Part shown: positions 8,253 through 17,497 of the stretch, piece after piece
Layout: the number at the start of each line of letters is the position of its first letter
Position numbering within the stretch: the first letter of the stretch is position 1
DNA from: a bacterium
GTDB lineage: Bacteria; Actinomycetota; Acidimicrobiia; Acidimicrobiales; CATQHL01
NCBI GenBank assembly: GCA_028824415.1
Contig: JAPPDX010000035.1
Span: 1 to 41,523 of the forward strand
Length of the DNA stretch: 41,523 nucleotides
Direction: 5' to 3'
The notes under the pieces: generated by a model
Told to the model about the DNA's origin: nothing
Seen by the model: the letters and a program-made list of their open reading frames with translations, nothing else
Database searches by the model: none
Program-made: the position numbers and the translations under genes

Positions 8253-9347
8253 ATGGCTGAGGTGATCCTGCGCCAATTGAGTAAGCACTTCGGCAGTGTC
8301 GAAGCCGTCGAGGACGTGACCCTGCGCATCCCCGACGGGGAGTTCCTCGTGCTCTTGGGCCCGTCCGGGTGCGGCAAGAGCACGATCCTGCGACTGATAG
8401 CGGGGCTCGAGGACGCCACCGCCGGTGAGATCCTCATCGACGACGAACTCATCAACTTCAAGGATCCCACCAAGCGCAACGTGGCGATGGTGTTCCAGAA
8501 CTACGCCCTGTACCCGCACATGACGGTGTACAAGAACGTGGCCTTCCCGCTGGAGACGGCCCGCATGCCCAAGGAGGAGATCGCCGAGGCGGTGCAGCGG
8601 GCGGCGGAGATGCTGGAGATAGAGGCTCTGCTGAAGCGGCTACCCGAGCAGCTCTCCGGCGGCCAGCGCCAGCGGGTCGCCCTGGCCCGGGCCATCGTGC
8701 GCCAGCCACTGGTGTTCCTGATGGACGAGCCGCTCTCCAACCTCGACGCGCAGTTGCGCCTGCAGACCCGCCTTGAGTTGATGGGCCTGCACGAGCGTCT
8801 GGGCATCACCACCATCTACGTGACCCACGACCAGGTGGAGGCCATGACGATGGGCCAGCGCATCGCCGTGATGAAAGATGGTCGCATCCAGCAGATGGGC
8901 GACCCCACCGAGGTGTATGACGTGCCGGCCAACACCTTCGTGGCCACGTTCCTCGGCGCCCCTCCCATGAACCTCATCGGCGGGGCCCTCCACCGGGACA
9001 ACGGCACGACGGCCTTCCGCTGCGAGGGCTACGAGTTGGCCGTCGAGCCCGCAGTCCACGGGATCAGCCCCGAGAGCCTCGACGGCGCCATCGGGGATGC
9101 CCAGCTCGGGGTGCGCCCCGAGCATCTCACTCTGGCATCCCCCGACGCCGAGGGTCTGCCGGGCGTGGTCCGGTTCCTGGAGCCGGTGGGCTCGGACCTG
9201 TTCGTGAGCGTGGACGTTGCCGGGCACGCCGTGCAGGTGCGGATGCCGCCCGACACCCAGGTGAGCACCGGAGCCAGTGTGCGGTTGGAGTTCGATCCGG
9301 CGCGCAGCCATCTATTCGACGCCGACTCCCAGAACCTGCGGGGCTGA
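8253..9347 (+). CDS. ABC transporter ATP-binding protein, UgpC/MsmK/MalK type
   Basis: This 364-residue ATPase energises the importer from the cytoplasmic face. It has Walker A GPSGCGKST, the Q-loop in MVFQNYALYPHM, the signature LSGGQRQR, Walker B VFLMDEP with D-loop SNLDAQLR, and the switch His in YVTHDQVEAM. From about residue 235 it carries the C-terminal TOBE-like regulatory domain typical of MalK/UgpC proteins, with GVRPEHL visible. ATG 8253 follows a GGAGG site. It ends the transport part of the operon; the amidohydrolase gene starts 67 bp later. No transcription factor is encoded in the cluster. Confidence 0.95.
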   Translation: MAEVILRQLSKHFGSVEAVEDVTLRIPDGEFLVLLGPSGCGKSTILRLIAGLEDATAGEILIDDELINFKDPTKRNVAMVFQNYALYPHMTVYKNVAFPLETARMPKEEIAEAVQRAAEMLEIEALLKRLPEQLSGGQRQRVALARAIVRQPLVFLMDEPLSNLDAQLRLQTRLELMGLHERLGITTIYVTHDQVEAMTMGQRIAVMKDGRIQQMGDPTEVYDVPANTFVATFLGAPPMNLIGGALHRDNGTTAFRCEGYELAVEPAVHGISPESLDGAIGDAQLGVRPEHLTLASPDAEGLPGVVRFLEPVGSDLFVSVDVAGHAVQVRMPPDTQVSTGASVRLEFDPARSHLFDADSQNLRG

Positions 9348-9414
9348 GGCGTCCTGGGTCTGCGAGGCGCTGAGGGACGACCTCTCGGGCGGGCGCTGAC
9401 CAGGGGCCGGATCG

Positions 9415-11013
9415 ATGCATGATCTGGTGTTGTCCGGAGGGCACGTCGTGGACGGCACCGGGGGTGCTCCGTTCCGGGCCGATGTCGCCGTCGAGGACGG
9501 CCGCATCGCCGCCCTCGGGCCTGCCGGGGCGGCCCGGCGAGTGATCGACGTCTCGGGGCACCTGGTGGCGCCCGGCTTCGTGGACATGCATTCGCACTCC
9601 GACCTGGCGTTGCTGGCCGAACCCACCTCGGAGGCCAAGGTCATGCAGGGCGTGACCGGCGAGGTCGTCGGTCAGGACGGGCTGGCGTATGCGCCCCTCG
9701 ACGACTCCACGCTCGCCGCAGTGCGCACCCAGACCGCCGGCTGGGTCGGCGACCCTCCCGGGCTGGACTACGGCTGGCGCTCGGTGGCGGACTACCTGGG
9801 CCGCCTGGAGGCTTCGCCTGCATCGTTGAACGTGGCGTTCCTGATCCCCCACGGAAACCTCCGCATGATGACGGTGGGCACCGAGGACCGTCCAGCCACC
9901 GCTGCCGAACTGGCCGAGATGCGCTCCCTGGTGCGCCAGGGAATGGCGGAGGGGGCGCTGGGGCTGTCCACGGGGCTCACCTACACGCCGGCCATGTACG
10001 CCGAGACCGACGAACTCACCGAACTGTGCCGTGAGATCACCGCGGACGGGGGCTACTTCTCGCCCCACACCCGCAGCTACGGGCGCGGCGTCATGGAGGC
10101 CTACGACGAGATGATCGACGTCTGCCTGCGCTCGGGCGCGCCACTGCACCTCACCCACTGCCAGGTCAGCTTTCCTGGCAACGAGGGCCGGGCCGGCGAG
10201 CTGGTCGAGCGACTGGGCGCCATCGACCCGCGGGAGTTGGAGATCTCCGCCGACAGCTACTGCTACGTACCCGGTTCCACCTACATGGCCGCGTTCCTGC
10301 CCAACTGGGCGTGGACCGAGGGACCTGAGGGTGTGCTGGCCCACCTGGTGGACCCGGCCGCCGCCGAGCGCATCCGTCATGAGCTGGAGGACGTGGGGAC
10401 CGACGGCTTCCACGGGGCGCTGATGGATTGGTCGGCCATCGAGGTCTCCTCCGTGGGCACCGAGGAGGGGCGGCGCTGGATCGGCAGCCGTGTGGCGGAG
10501 ATCGCCGCCGAGTTGGCGGTCACGCCGTGGGAGGCGGTCCGCCGCCTCATGGTCGACGAGCGGCTGAACGTCAACATCCTCACCCACGTCGGCCACGAGG
10601 ACAACGTGCGCACCATCATGCAGCTGCCGTTCCACATGGGCGGCAGCGACGGCATCATGACCGGCGCTCGCCCGCATCCCCGCGCCTGGGGCACCTTCGC
10701 CCGCTACCTGGCCCACTACGCCCGCGACGAGGGCATGTTCGGCTGGCCGGAGATCGTGCGGAAGCTGGCTGCGCTGCCGAACCTGCGATTGCGGCAGTTT
10801 GATCGCGGGCTGCTTCGGCCGGGCTACTGGGCCGACATCGTGGTCTTCGACCCCGACGGGGTGCGCGACACCGCGTCCTTCGAGAACCCCCGTCAACACC
10901 CCGAGGGCATGCCGTGGGTTCTGGTGAACGGCGAATTGGTGAAGGACTCCGACGTCCACACCGGTGCCCGGCCCGGCCAGGTGCTGCGCAGCCAACTGCG
11001 GGCGACGGCGTGA
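9415..11013 (+). CDS. N-acyl-D-amino-acid deacylase-type amidohydrolase
   Basis: This 532-residue metal hydrolase belongs to the D-aminoacylase branch of the amidohydrolase superfamily, which cleaves N-acyl groups from D-amino acids and related amides. The HxH pair is in VDMHSHSD (His59, His61). LGLSTGLTYTP, SPHTRSYGRG and HLTHCQV follow in the expected order, and the catalytic Asp lies in GGSDGIMTG. At the position of the metal-bridging Cys of classical D-aminoacylases (29 residues after the first His) this protein has Asp88, in GQDGLAYAP. A sister-family activity is therefore possible. It follows the ABC genes and overlaps the next gene by 4 bp (GTGA), so operon membership is strong. Confidence 0.88.
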   Translation: MHDLVLSGGHVVDGTGGAPFRADVAVEDGRIAALGPAGAARRVIDVSGHLVAPGFVDMHSHSDLALLAEPTSEAKVMQGVTGEVVGQDGLAYAPLDDSTLAAVRTQTAGWVGDPPGLDYGWRSVADYLGRLEASPASLNVAFLIPHGNLRMMTVGTEDRPATAAELAEMRSLVRQGMAEGALGLSTGLTYTPAMYAETDELTELCREITADGGYFSPHTRSYGRGVMEAYDEMIDVCLRSGAPLHLTHCQVSFPGNEGRAGELVERLGAIDPRELEISADSYCYVPGSTYMAAFLPNWAWTEGPEGVLAHLVDPAAAERIRHELEDVGTDGFHGALMDWSAIEVSSVGTEEGRRWIGSRVAEIAAELAVTPWEAVRRLMVDERLNVNILTHVGHEDNVRTIMQLPFHMGGSDGIMTGARPHPRAWGTFARYLAHYARDEGMFGWPEIVRKLAALPNLRLRQFDRGLLRPGYWADIVVFDPDGVRDTASFENPRQHPEGMPWVLVNGELVKDSDVHTGARPGQVLRSQLRATA

Positions 11014-11486
11014 GCACGCCGATCGAACGCCTGCGCTCGGCCGGCTGGGAGCTGCCGCCGTTGCCCACGCCGAAGGGCATGTACGTGCCCGCCCGCCGTC
11101 ACGGCGATCTGCTGCACCTCAGTGCCCATGGTCCCTTCGGCCCCGACGGCGGCTTCACCCACCGCGGTGTGGTGGGCGAGGAGCTCAGCCTCGCCGAGGG
11201 GCGGGCCGCCGCGGCCGCCTGTGCGCTGAGCCTGCTGGCGTCGGCGGCCGGCGCCCTCGGCGACCTGTCCGCGATCAGCGGCACGCTCCGGATGGCCGGC
11301 TACGTGAACGCCGCTCCGGGCTTCGAGGACCACGCCAAGGTGCTGGACGGCGCCAGCGAGGTGCTCGACGCCGCCTTCGGCCCCCAGGCCCGGCCGGCCC
11401 GGACGGTCATGGGCGTGGCGAGCCTCCCCTTCGACCTGCCGATCGTCGCCGAAGCCACGTTCGTGATAGGAGCAGACGATGACTGA
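11010..11486 (+). CDS. RidA (YjgF/YER057c/UK114) family protein
   Basis: This 158-residue protein of the Rid superfamily hydrolyses or shields reactive enamine/imine intermediates made by PLP enzymes. The start GTG at 11010 overlaps the stop of the amidohydrolase gene (GTGA). The C-terminal region has PARTVMGVASLPFDLP followed by IVAEATFVI, where the Arg corresponds to the substrate-carboxylate-binding Arg of RidA. The LSAHGPFGPDGG segment matches the family's N-terminal loop. It overlaps the following PLP-enzyme gene by 8 bp. Such placement suits protection from, or processing of, dehydro-amino-acid products of that enzyme, which is inference. Confidence 0.88.
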   Translation: MSTPIERLRSAGWELPPLPTPKGMYVPARRHGDLLHLSAHGPFGPDGGFTHRGVVGEELSLAEGRAAAAACALSLLASAAGALGDLSAISGTLRMAGYVNAAPGFEDHAKVLDGASEVLDAAFGPQARPARTVMGVASLPFDLPIVAEATFVIGADDD

Positions 11487-12627
11487 GCAGGCGATCCCCG
11501 CCGGCGGCCTCTTGGACATCCCGGAGAGCATCGAGACGCCCTCGCTGGTGGTGGACCGAACCCGGATGGAGCACAACATCGCCGACATGGCCGCGTACGC
11601 GGCCGGCCGGGGCATCGGCCTGGCGCCGCACGCCAAGACCCACCGCACACCCGAGATCGCCAAGCTGCAGATGGCGGCCGGGGCGGAGATGCTCTGCATC
11701 GCCAAGCTGGGCGAGGCGGAGGCTCTGGCGGAAGCAGGCCTCGACCGCTTCGTCATGGCGTACCCGATCGTGGGGGAGGCGAAGATCGCCCGCGCCCGCC
11801 GGCTCATGCAACGGGCGAGCATCCTGCTCTCGGTGGACTCCTTCGCCGGAGCCGAGGCCCTGGGGGCCGGCATGGCGGCTGCAGGCATGGTCGCCGACGT
11901 GCTGATCATCGCCGACACCGGCTACCACCGCTGCGGTGTGGACGCCGTCGAGGCCGCCGATTTCGGGGCCGCCATCGCGCCCCTGCCGGGCCTGCGCCTG
12001 CGCGGGTTGATCACGCACGAGGGTCACGCCTACTCCAAGCCCGGCGAGGATGGTCTACACAACGCCTCGGTCGACGCCGGCCGGCAAATGGTTGAGGCCG
12101 CCGCCGGCCTGCGTGCCCGGGGGCTGGACATCGACGTGGTGTCGGTGGGTTCCAGTGCCACCGCCCGGCACACGACCGCGGTGGACGGCATCACGCAGGT
12201 GCGTCCGGGCATCTACGCCTTCAACGACTACGGGCAGGTGCTGCGCGGCGTGGTGGGTCTGGACCGCTGCGCGGCTCGGGTGGTGGCGACGGTGGTCAGC
12301 CACGTCGAGCCTGACAGGGCCATCCTGGACGCCGGGTCCAAGTCGGTCAGCCACGACCGGCTCGGCATCCATGTGCCCGGCGCACCCGGCGGTTACGGCC
12401 TGGTCGTGGACCTGCCCGGTTGGGAGCTGTACCAGCTCTCGGAGGAGCACGGCTGGTTGCGCTGGACGGGCGAAGGTCCGCCCACCGAATTGACCATCGG
12501 CCAGCGGGTGCAGATCCTGCCCAATCACATCTGCTCGGCGTTCCACATGCTCGGCCAATCCGAGATCGTCGAGGGCGGCGAGCACGTGGCCACCTGGGTC
12601 GCCACCGGCCGCGGCGAGAGCCGCTGA
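11479..12627 (+). CDS. D-threonine aldolase / D-serine dehydratase-type PLP enzyme
   Basis: This 382-residue fold-type III PLP enzyme is of the DSD1 / D-threonine aldolase family (alanine-racemase-like barrel plus C-terminal domain). The PLP lysine is Lys53 in PHAKTHRTPEI. HEGHAY and VSVGSSATA line the cofactor pocket. A metal-binding His350-x-Cys352 in PNHIC is the divalent-metal site of this family. It would cleave or dehydrate a D-beta-hydroxy-amino acid to glycine plus aldehyde, or to a 2-oxo acid plus ammonia. The start ATG 11479 overlaps the RidA gene by 8 bp. Its position after a D-aminoacylase-like enzyme suggests sequential deacylation and breakdown of a D-amino acid. Confidence 0.88.
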   Translation: MTEQAIPAGGLLDIPESIETPSLVVDRTRMEHNIADMAAYAAGRGIGLAPHAKTHRTPEIAKLQMAAGAEMLCIAKLGEAEALAEAGLDRFVMAYPIVGEAKIARARRLMQRASILLSVDSFAGAEALGAGMAAAGMVADVLIIADTGYHRCGVDAVEAADFGAAIAPLPGLRLRGLITHEGHAYSKPGEDGLHNASVDAGRQMVEAAAGLRARGLDIDVVSVGSSATARHTTAVDGITQVRPGIYAFNDYGQVLRGVVGLDRCAARVVATVVSHVEPDRAILDAGSKSVSHDRLGIHVPGAPGGYGLVVDLPGWELYQLSEEHGWLRWTGEGPPTELTIGQRVQILPNHICSAFHMLGQSEIVEGGEHVATWVATGRGESR

Positions 12628-12668
12628 GCGATGAGAGCGGCCCTTCCTCGTGGTTCGATCCCCCTCCT

Positions 12669-12720
12669 CGTCATTCCGGCGAAGAGCCTGCCCCGGACCC
12701 GATCCGGGGCCGGAATCCAG
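12669..12720. repeat. REP-like 52-bp palindromic element, copy 1
   Basis: This dispersed repeat begins CGTCATTCCGGCGAAGAGCC and ends CCGGAATCCAG. It folds into nested stems: ATTCCGG with CCGGAAT outside, and CCCCGGA / TCCGGGG around a 5-nt loop inside. Copy 2 at 16357-16408 has the same length and differs at 4 positions. It lies in the 134-bp gap between the PLP-enzyme and SDR genes. Confidence 0.75.
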
Positions 12721-12761
12721 TGGACGGCAATCCTGTCGGACGTGTCCGGGGCGCTGAGGTC

Positions 12762-13529
12762 ATGAGACTTGACGGGAAGGTCTGCGTCATCACCGGCGCC
12801 GGCTCAGGCCAGGGACGGGCCGCGGCGCTGCGCTTCGCCGAAGAAGGCGGGAGTGTGGTGATCGTCGAGGTCGACCGGTCCGGCGGTGCGGCAGCCGCCG
12901 ACGAGATCGCCGCGGCGGGCGGCGAGGCCCTGTTCGTCGAGGCCGACGTGAGCGTCGAGGACGACTGGCGCCGTGTCGTGGCAGGAGCGGTCGAGCGGTT
13001 CGGCGGTGTCGACGTGCTCTACAACAACGCGGCGGTCGCCCCCGTCGAGGACGGCTCGGTGGTCGACGTGCCGCTGGAGGTGTGGGACCGCATCCTGGCG
13101 GTGAACCTCACCGGTCCGATGTTGGGTTGCCGCCATGCCATCCCGGAGATGCTGCGGCGCGGCGGCGGGTCGATCATCAACACGTCGTCCATCCGGGCGT
13201 TCGTGGGCGGCAGCCAGCCGATCGACGCCTACACGGCAAGCAAGGGGGCGCTGATCTCGCTCACCCGGTCGCTGGCCGTCGTGTACGGGCCAGAGGGGAT
13301 CCGCACCAACGTCATCGCCCCGGGCACGATCCGCACGCCCATGGCCCTCGTACATGACGCCCACGGCGATGCGGGGAGTCAAATGCGTCTGGCCCGCTAC
13401 CCGGTCGGCCGCTTCGGTGAGCCCACCGAGATCGCCGACCTGGCGGTCTACCTGGCGTCGGACGAGTCACGCTGGACCAACGGGGCCGTGATGGTGATCG
13501 ACGGCGGCGCCATGATCAACTACGTCTGA
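12762..13529 (+). CDS. SDR-family oxidoreductase
   Basis: This 255-residue classical SDR has the cofactor motif TGAGSGQG, a YNNAAV (NNAG-like) motif, the catalytic Ser in NTSSIRA and YTASK with the Tyr/Lys pair. PGTIRTPM and the terminal MVIDGGAMINYV are typical of 3-oxoacyl-ACP-reductase-like alcohol dehydrogenases. Glu/Asp residues after strand 2 (VIVEVDR) favour NAD. ATG 12762 fits the SDR N-terminus MRLDGKVCVITGA. It lies between REP-like copy 1 and the dimethylformamidase-like gene, which starts 36 bp downstream. It may oxidise a hydroxyl intermediate in the amide-degradation pathway, which is inference. Confidence 0.92.
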   Translation: MRLDGKVCVITGAGSGQGRAAALRFAEEGGSVVIVEVDRSGGAAAADEIAAAGGEALFVEADVSVEDDWRRVVAGAVERFGGVDVLYNNAAVAPVEDGSVVDVPLEVWDRILAVNLTGPMLGCRHAIPEMLRRGGGSIINTSSIRAFVGGSQPIDAYTASKGALISLTRSLAVVYGPEGIRTNVIAPGTIRTPMALVHDAHGDAGSQMRLARYPVGRFGEPTEIADLAVYLASDESRWTNGAVMVIDGGAMINYV

Positions 13530-13565
13530 CCCTACGGGGTGGAGCCACGGACACGAGGAGGGAAG

Positions 13566-15917
13566 ATGCGAATAGCGGAAGGATACGAACAGAGCCCCTA
13601 CAGGTCGGAGCGGCAGCGCCGGGAACTGCTGGGGTACACCGACCCGCTGGTCGTCCACCCGGGCGACGAGGTGCGGGTGATGGTCAGCTCCGAGTTCGAC
13701 TCCTACGAGTCCAGGGTCGTGCGGCTCATCCACGGGGACACCTCGCCGCAGAGCCCCGGCTTCAAGGCCGAGCCGGTGGCCACCTCGGCCGACGGCAGCC
13801 ACCCCGGGCGGATCCAGGACACGCACGCCGGATCGTACGTGGAGGTACCCGACGCCCCGGAGGTCTCCGGCAGCTTCACGGTCGCCGCCTGGATCTGGCC
13901 GACCGTCCCCGAGGCGGGGGTGCAGACCATCGTGGCCCACCGCAGCCGCTCCACCGGCTACAGCCTCGGGTTCGGCGTACCGAGGGGGATGCCGACCGGG
14001 CCAGACGTGGACAGCGCCGGCTGCACCGTTATCCCCGAGTTAGGAGCCGACGTCGGGCTCACCCTGCGGGTCGGCCGCGCGGACTTCTCCCTGGGCGCCT
14101 GGCCGACCGCCAAGCGCTGGCACTTCGTGGCGGGCTCCTGGGACGCCGCCACCGGCGAGGCGCGCCTGTTCCAGCGGATCCACGAGCGGGGCCCAGAGCC
14201 CTCGCTCGCCGCCACCACGGACTTCGGGACGCCGGATGACGACTATGCCGATCCCACCCCGGGCGAGCCCGGCACACCGCTGCTGCTGGCGGCCGGCTCG
14301 CGCATCGACGGCACCGAGGTGGGCGCCTTTCACTGCTTCAACGGCAAGATCGAGCGGCCGTGCGTGTTCAACCGGGCGCTGAGTGTCGACGAGTTGGAGA
14401 CACTGGCCGGCGGTGCCGACCCGCTGGCGATCGACGATGTCGCGGCGGTGTGGGACTTCGCCGCCACGGACGCCTCGGGTGTCGACGTCGCCGATGTCAC
14501 CGGCTCGGGCCACGACGGCACCGTCGTCAACTACGCGATGCGCGGCCTCACCGGCCACAGTTGGGACGCCACGGTCTTCACCCGCGAGGAGGCGCCGGAG
14601 CAGTACGGGGCCATCCACTTCCACGACGACGACTTCGACGACAGCCGCTGGGAGGAGGACTTCAGGTTCACGGTTCCCGACGACGCCCGCAGCGGCTACT
14701 ACGCCGTGCACCTGCAGGCCTCCGACGAGGCCGGCGGCGAGGAGGACAACATCCCCTTCTTCGTGACGCCGGCCCCGGGCGCCCGCCGGGCGAAGGCGGC
14801 CTACCTGGCGCCCACGTGCAGCTACCTGGCGTACGCCAACGAACGGGTGCTGTTCAGCGGCGGCCACGACTTCAGCGACCTCACCAACATCCCCATCGTG
14901 GTGGACCCCTACGACGACTACCTGGGTGCCCGGGTGGAGCTCGGCGGCTCGGTCTACGACGTGCACACCGACGGCAGCGGGGTGTGCCACTCCACCACCC
15001 GCCGCCCTCTGTTGTCGATGCGCGCCACCGCCCGCCACTGGGTGACCGGCGCCCCGCGGGGCTACGCCTTCGACCTGTACCTCGTGGACTGGCTGGAGAA
15101 CCAGGGCGTCGACTACGACGTCATCACCGACGAGGACCTGCACTTCGAGGGGCTGGACTGCCTCTCGGAGTACAAGGTCGTCATGACCGGTTGCCACCCC
15201 GAGTACTGGACCGGCCCCATGCTGGACGCCCTCGAGGCGTATCTGGACGGCGGCGGGCGGTTCATGTACCTGGGCGGCAACGGCTTCTACTGGGCCACCA
15301 CGTATGACCCGGGGCGTCGCCACGTCGTGGAGATCCGGCGCGGCTTCGCCGGCAGCCGGGCCTGGGAGTCGCATCCCGGCGAGACGCAGTTCGCCTCAAC
15401 CGGCGAGCAGTGCGGCATCTGGCGGCACCTGGGCCGCCCGCCCAACGCCATCGTCGGCACCGGGTTCTCCTGCCAGGGCTGGGACGCCAACACGCCCGGC
15501 TACCGCCGCCTGCCCGACAGCTTCGACCCGCGGGCCGCGTTCATCTTCGAGGGCGTCGGCGACGACGAGATCATCGGCGACTTCGGCCTGGTCATGAACG
15601 GCTGCGCCGGCGACGAGTTGGACCGCGTCGACCACAGGCTCGGCACGCCCTCGCACACCCTGGTGTTGGCAACCTCGGCGGGGGAGCACTCCGCCTACTA
15701 CCTGATATGCCACGAGGACATCTTCGTGATGCACGCCAACATCGACGCCACCCACAACGACGACGCCCGCGCCGACATGGTCTACTTCGAGACCGCCAAC
15801 GGCGGGGCGGTGTTCTCGGTGAGCTCCATCAACTGGTTCTCGGGCCTGTCGCACAACGACTACGACAACAACGTCTCCCGCATCACGTCCAATGTGCTGA
15901 ACAACTTCCTGGCGTAG
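13566..15917 (+). CDS. N,N-dimethylformamidase-like large subunit with LamG-like domain
   Basis: This 783-residue protein resembles the large (beta) subunit of N,N-dimethylformamidase, which hydrolyses small N-substituted amides. The N-terminal segment (LLGYTDPLVVHPGDEVRVMV) is typical. Residues of about 70-290 form a LamG/concanavalin-like beta domain (FTVAAWIWPT, WHFVAGSWD, FNGKIERPCVFNRALS). The C-terminal half holds the catalytic domain: SYLAYAN (Tyr420/Tyr423), SVYDVHTDGSG (Tyr464) and GCHPEYWTG (His544, Glu546). These agree with the two-Tyr-one-carboxylate iron site known for this family. ATG 13566 has a GAGGAGGGAAG ribosome site. No signal peptide is seen, so it is probably cytoplasmic. 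The small subunit that partners the known enzyme is not encoded next to it; a RidA gene follows. Confidence 0.85.
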   Translation: MRIAEGYEQSPYRSERQRRELLGYTDPLVVHPGDEVRVMVSSEFDSYESRVVRLIHGDTSPQSPGFKAEPVATSADGSHPGRIQDTHAGSYVEVPDAPEVSGSFTVAAWIWPTVPEAGVQTIVAHRSRSTGYSLGFGVPRGMPTGPDVDSAGCTVIPELGADVGLTLRVGRADFSLGAWPTAKRWHFVAGSWDAATGEARLFQRIHERGPEPSLAATTDFGTPDDDYADPTPGEPGTPLLLAAGSRIDGTEVGAFHCFNGKIERPCVFNRALSVDELETLAGGADPLAIDDVAAVWDFAATDASGVDVADVTGSGHDGTVVNYAMRGLTGHSWDATVFTREEAPEQYGAIHFHDDDFDDSRWEEDFRFTVPDDARSGYYAVHLQASDEAGGEEDNIPFFVTPAPGARRAKAAYLAPTCSYLAYANERVLFSGGHDFSDLTNIPIVVDPYDDYLGARVELGGSVYDVHTDGSGVCHSTTRRPLLSMRATARHWVTGAPRGYAFDLYLVDWLENQGVDYDVITDEDLHFEGLDCLSEYKVVMTGCHPEYWTGPMLDALEAYLDGGGRFMYLGGNGFYWATTYDPGRRHVVEIRRGFAGSRAWESHPGETQFASTGEQCGIWRHLGRPPNAIVGTGFSCQGWDANTPGYRRLPDSFDPRAAFIFEGVGDDEIIGDFGLVMNGCAGDELDRVDHRLGTPSHTLVLATSAGEHSAYYLICHEDIFVMHANIDATHNDDARADMVYFETANGGAVFSVSSINWFSGLSHNDYDNNVSRITSNVLNNFLA

Positions 15918-15958
15918 TCTGAGCCGCCGCCGGGCGGGCCGTCCCCAAGGAGGAAATG

Positions 15959-16336
15959 ATGGCGAAGCAGCCGATCACCAGTGCGTCCGCACCCCAGCCG
16001 TCGGGGGCCTACTCGCAGGGCATCTCCGCCGGCGGGTTCGTGTTCCTGTCGGGCCAGGGGCCGTTCACGCCCGACGGTGAAATACCCGAGGGCGGCTTCG
16101 GCGCCCAGGCGCGCCAGACCTTCGCCAACCTGGCGGCGGTTGCCGCCGCCGCCGGAGGATCGCTGGCCGACGCCGTGCGGGTGGGCGTCTACCTGCACGA
16201 CATGGGCGATTTTCCCGAGATGAACGCCATCTACCGGCAGACGTTCCCCGAGCCACTGCCGGCACGCACCACGATCCAAACGCCATTGCCCGGCTTCCTG
16301 ATCGAGGTCGACGTCGTCCTGCACCTCGGCGACTGA
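15959..16336 (+). CDS. RidA family enamine/imine deaminase (second copy)
   Basis: This 125-residue protein is close to canonical RidA in length and motifs: APQPSGAYSQGI, VFLSGQGPFTPDGE, VGVYLHDMGDFPEMNAIY and the terminal LPARTTIQTPLPGFLIEV with the carboxylate-binding Arg. An AAGGAGG site (15947-15953) precedes two possible ATGs at 15956 and 15959; spacing favours 15959. It is 41 bp after the dimethylformamidase-like gene and ends the plus-strand block. It is more canonical than the RidA at 11010, so the two probably have different roles. Confidence 0.93.
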   Translation: MAKQPITSASAPQPSGAYSQGISAGGFVFLSGQGPFTPDGEIPEGGFGAQARQTFANLAAVAAAAGGSLADAVRVGVYLHDMGDFPEMNAIYRQTFPEPLPARTTIQTPLPGFLIEVDVVLHLGD

Positions 16337-16356
16337 GCCCCCGCCACCCTTCTGAC

Positions 16357-16408
16357 CGTCATTCCTGCGAAGAGCCTGCGCCGGACTTGATCCGGGGCCG
16401 GAATCCAG
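16357..16408. repeat. REP-like 52-bp palindromic element, copy 2
   Basis: It matches copy 1 (12669-12720) at 48 of 52 positions by eye. It lies between the converging RidA and asd genes. Its central stem is shorter (CCGGA / TCCGG around CTTGA), and the outer ATTCC / GGAAT pairing is kept. It could serve as a bidirectional 3' end element. Confidence 0.75.
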
Positions 16409-16417
16409 GCGGTGCGG

Positions 16418-17455
<1,038 letters not shown>

Positions 17456-17497
17456 CCGAGACCGGTGTAGCCGACCGCCTCGCTTGGAACGGTGGGG

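Noticed and set aside
9127-10995. 622-codon minus-strand frame
   Set aside because: It is antisense to the ATPase and D-aminoacylase genes, both of which have complete catalytic motifs. Its translation is His/Val/Gly-rich without domains.
13539-13565. In-frame GTG 13539 as start of the DMFase-like gene
   Set aside because: ATG 13566 has a strong GAGGAGGGAAG ribosome site and matches the family N-terminus; the extra residues look non-coding.
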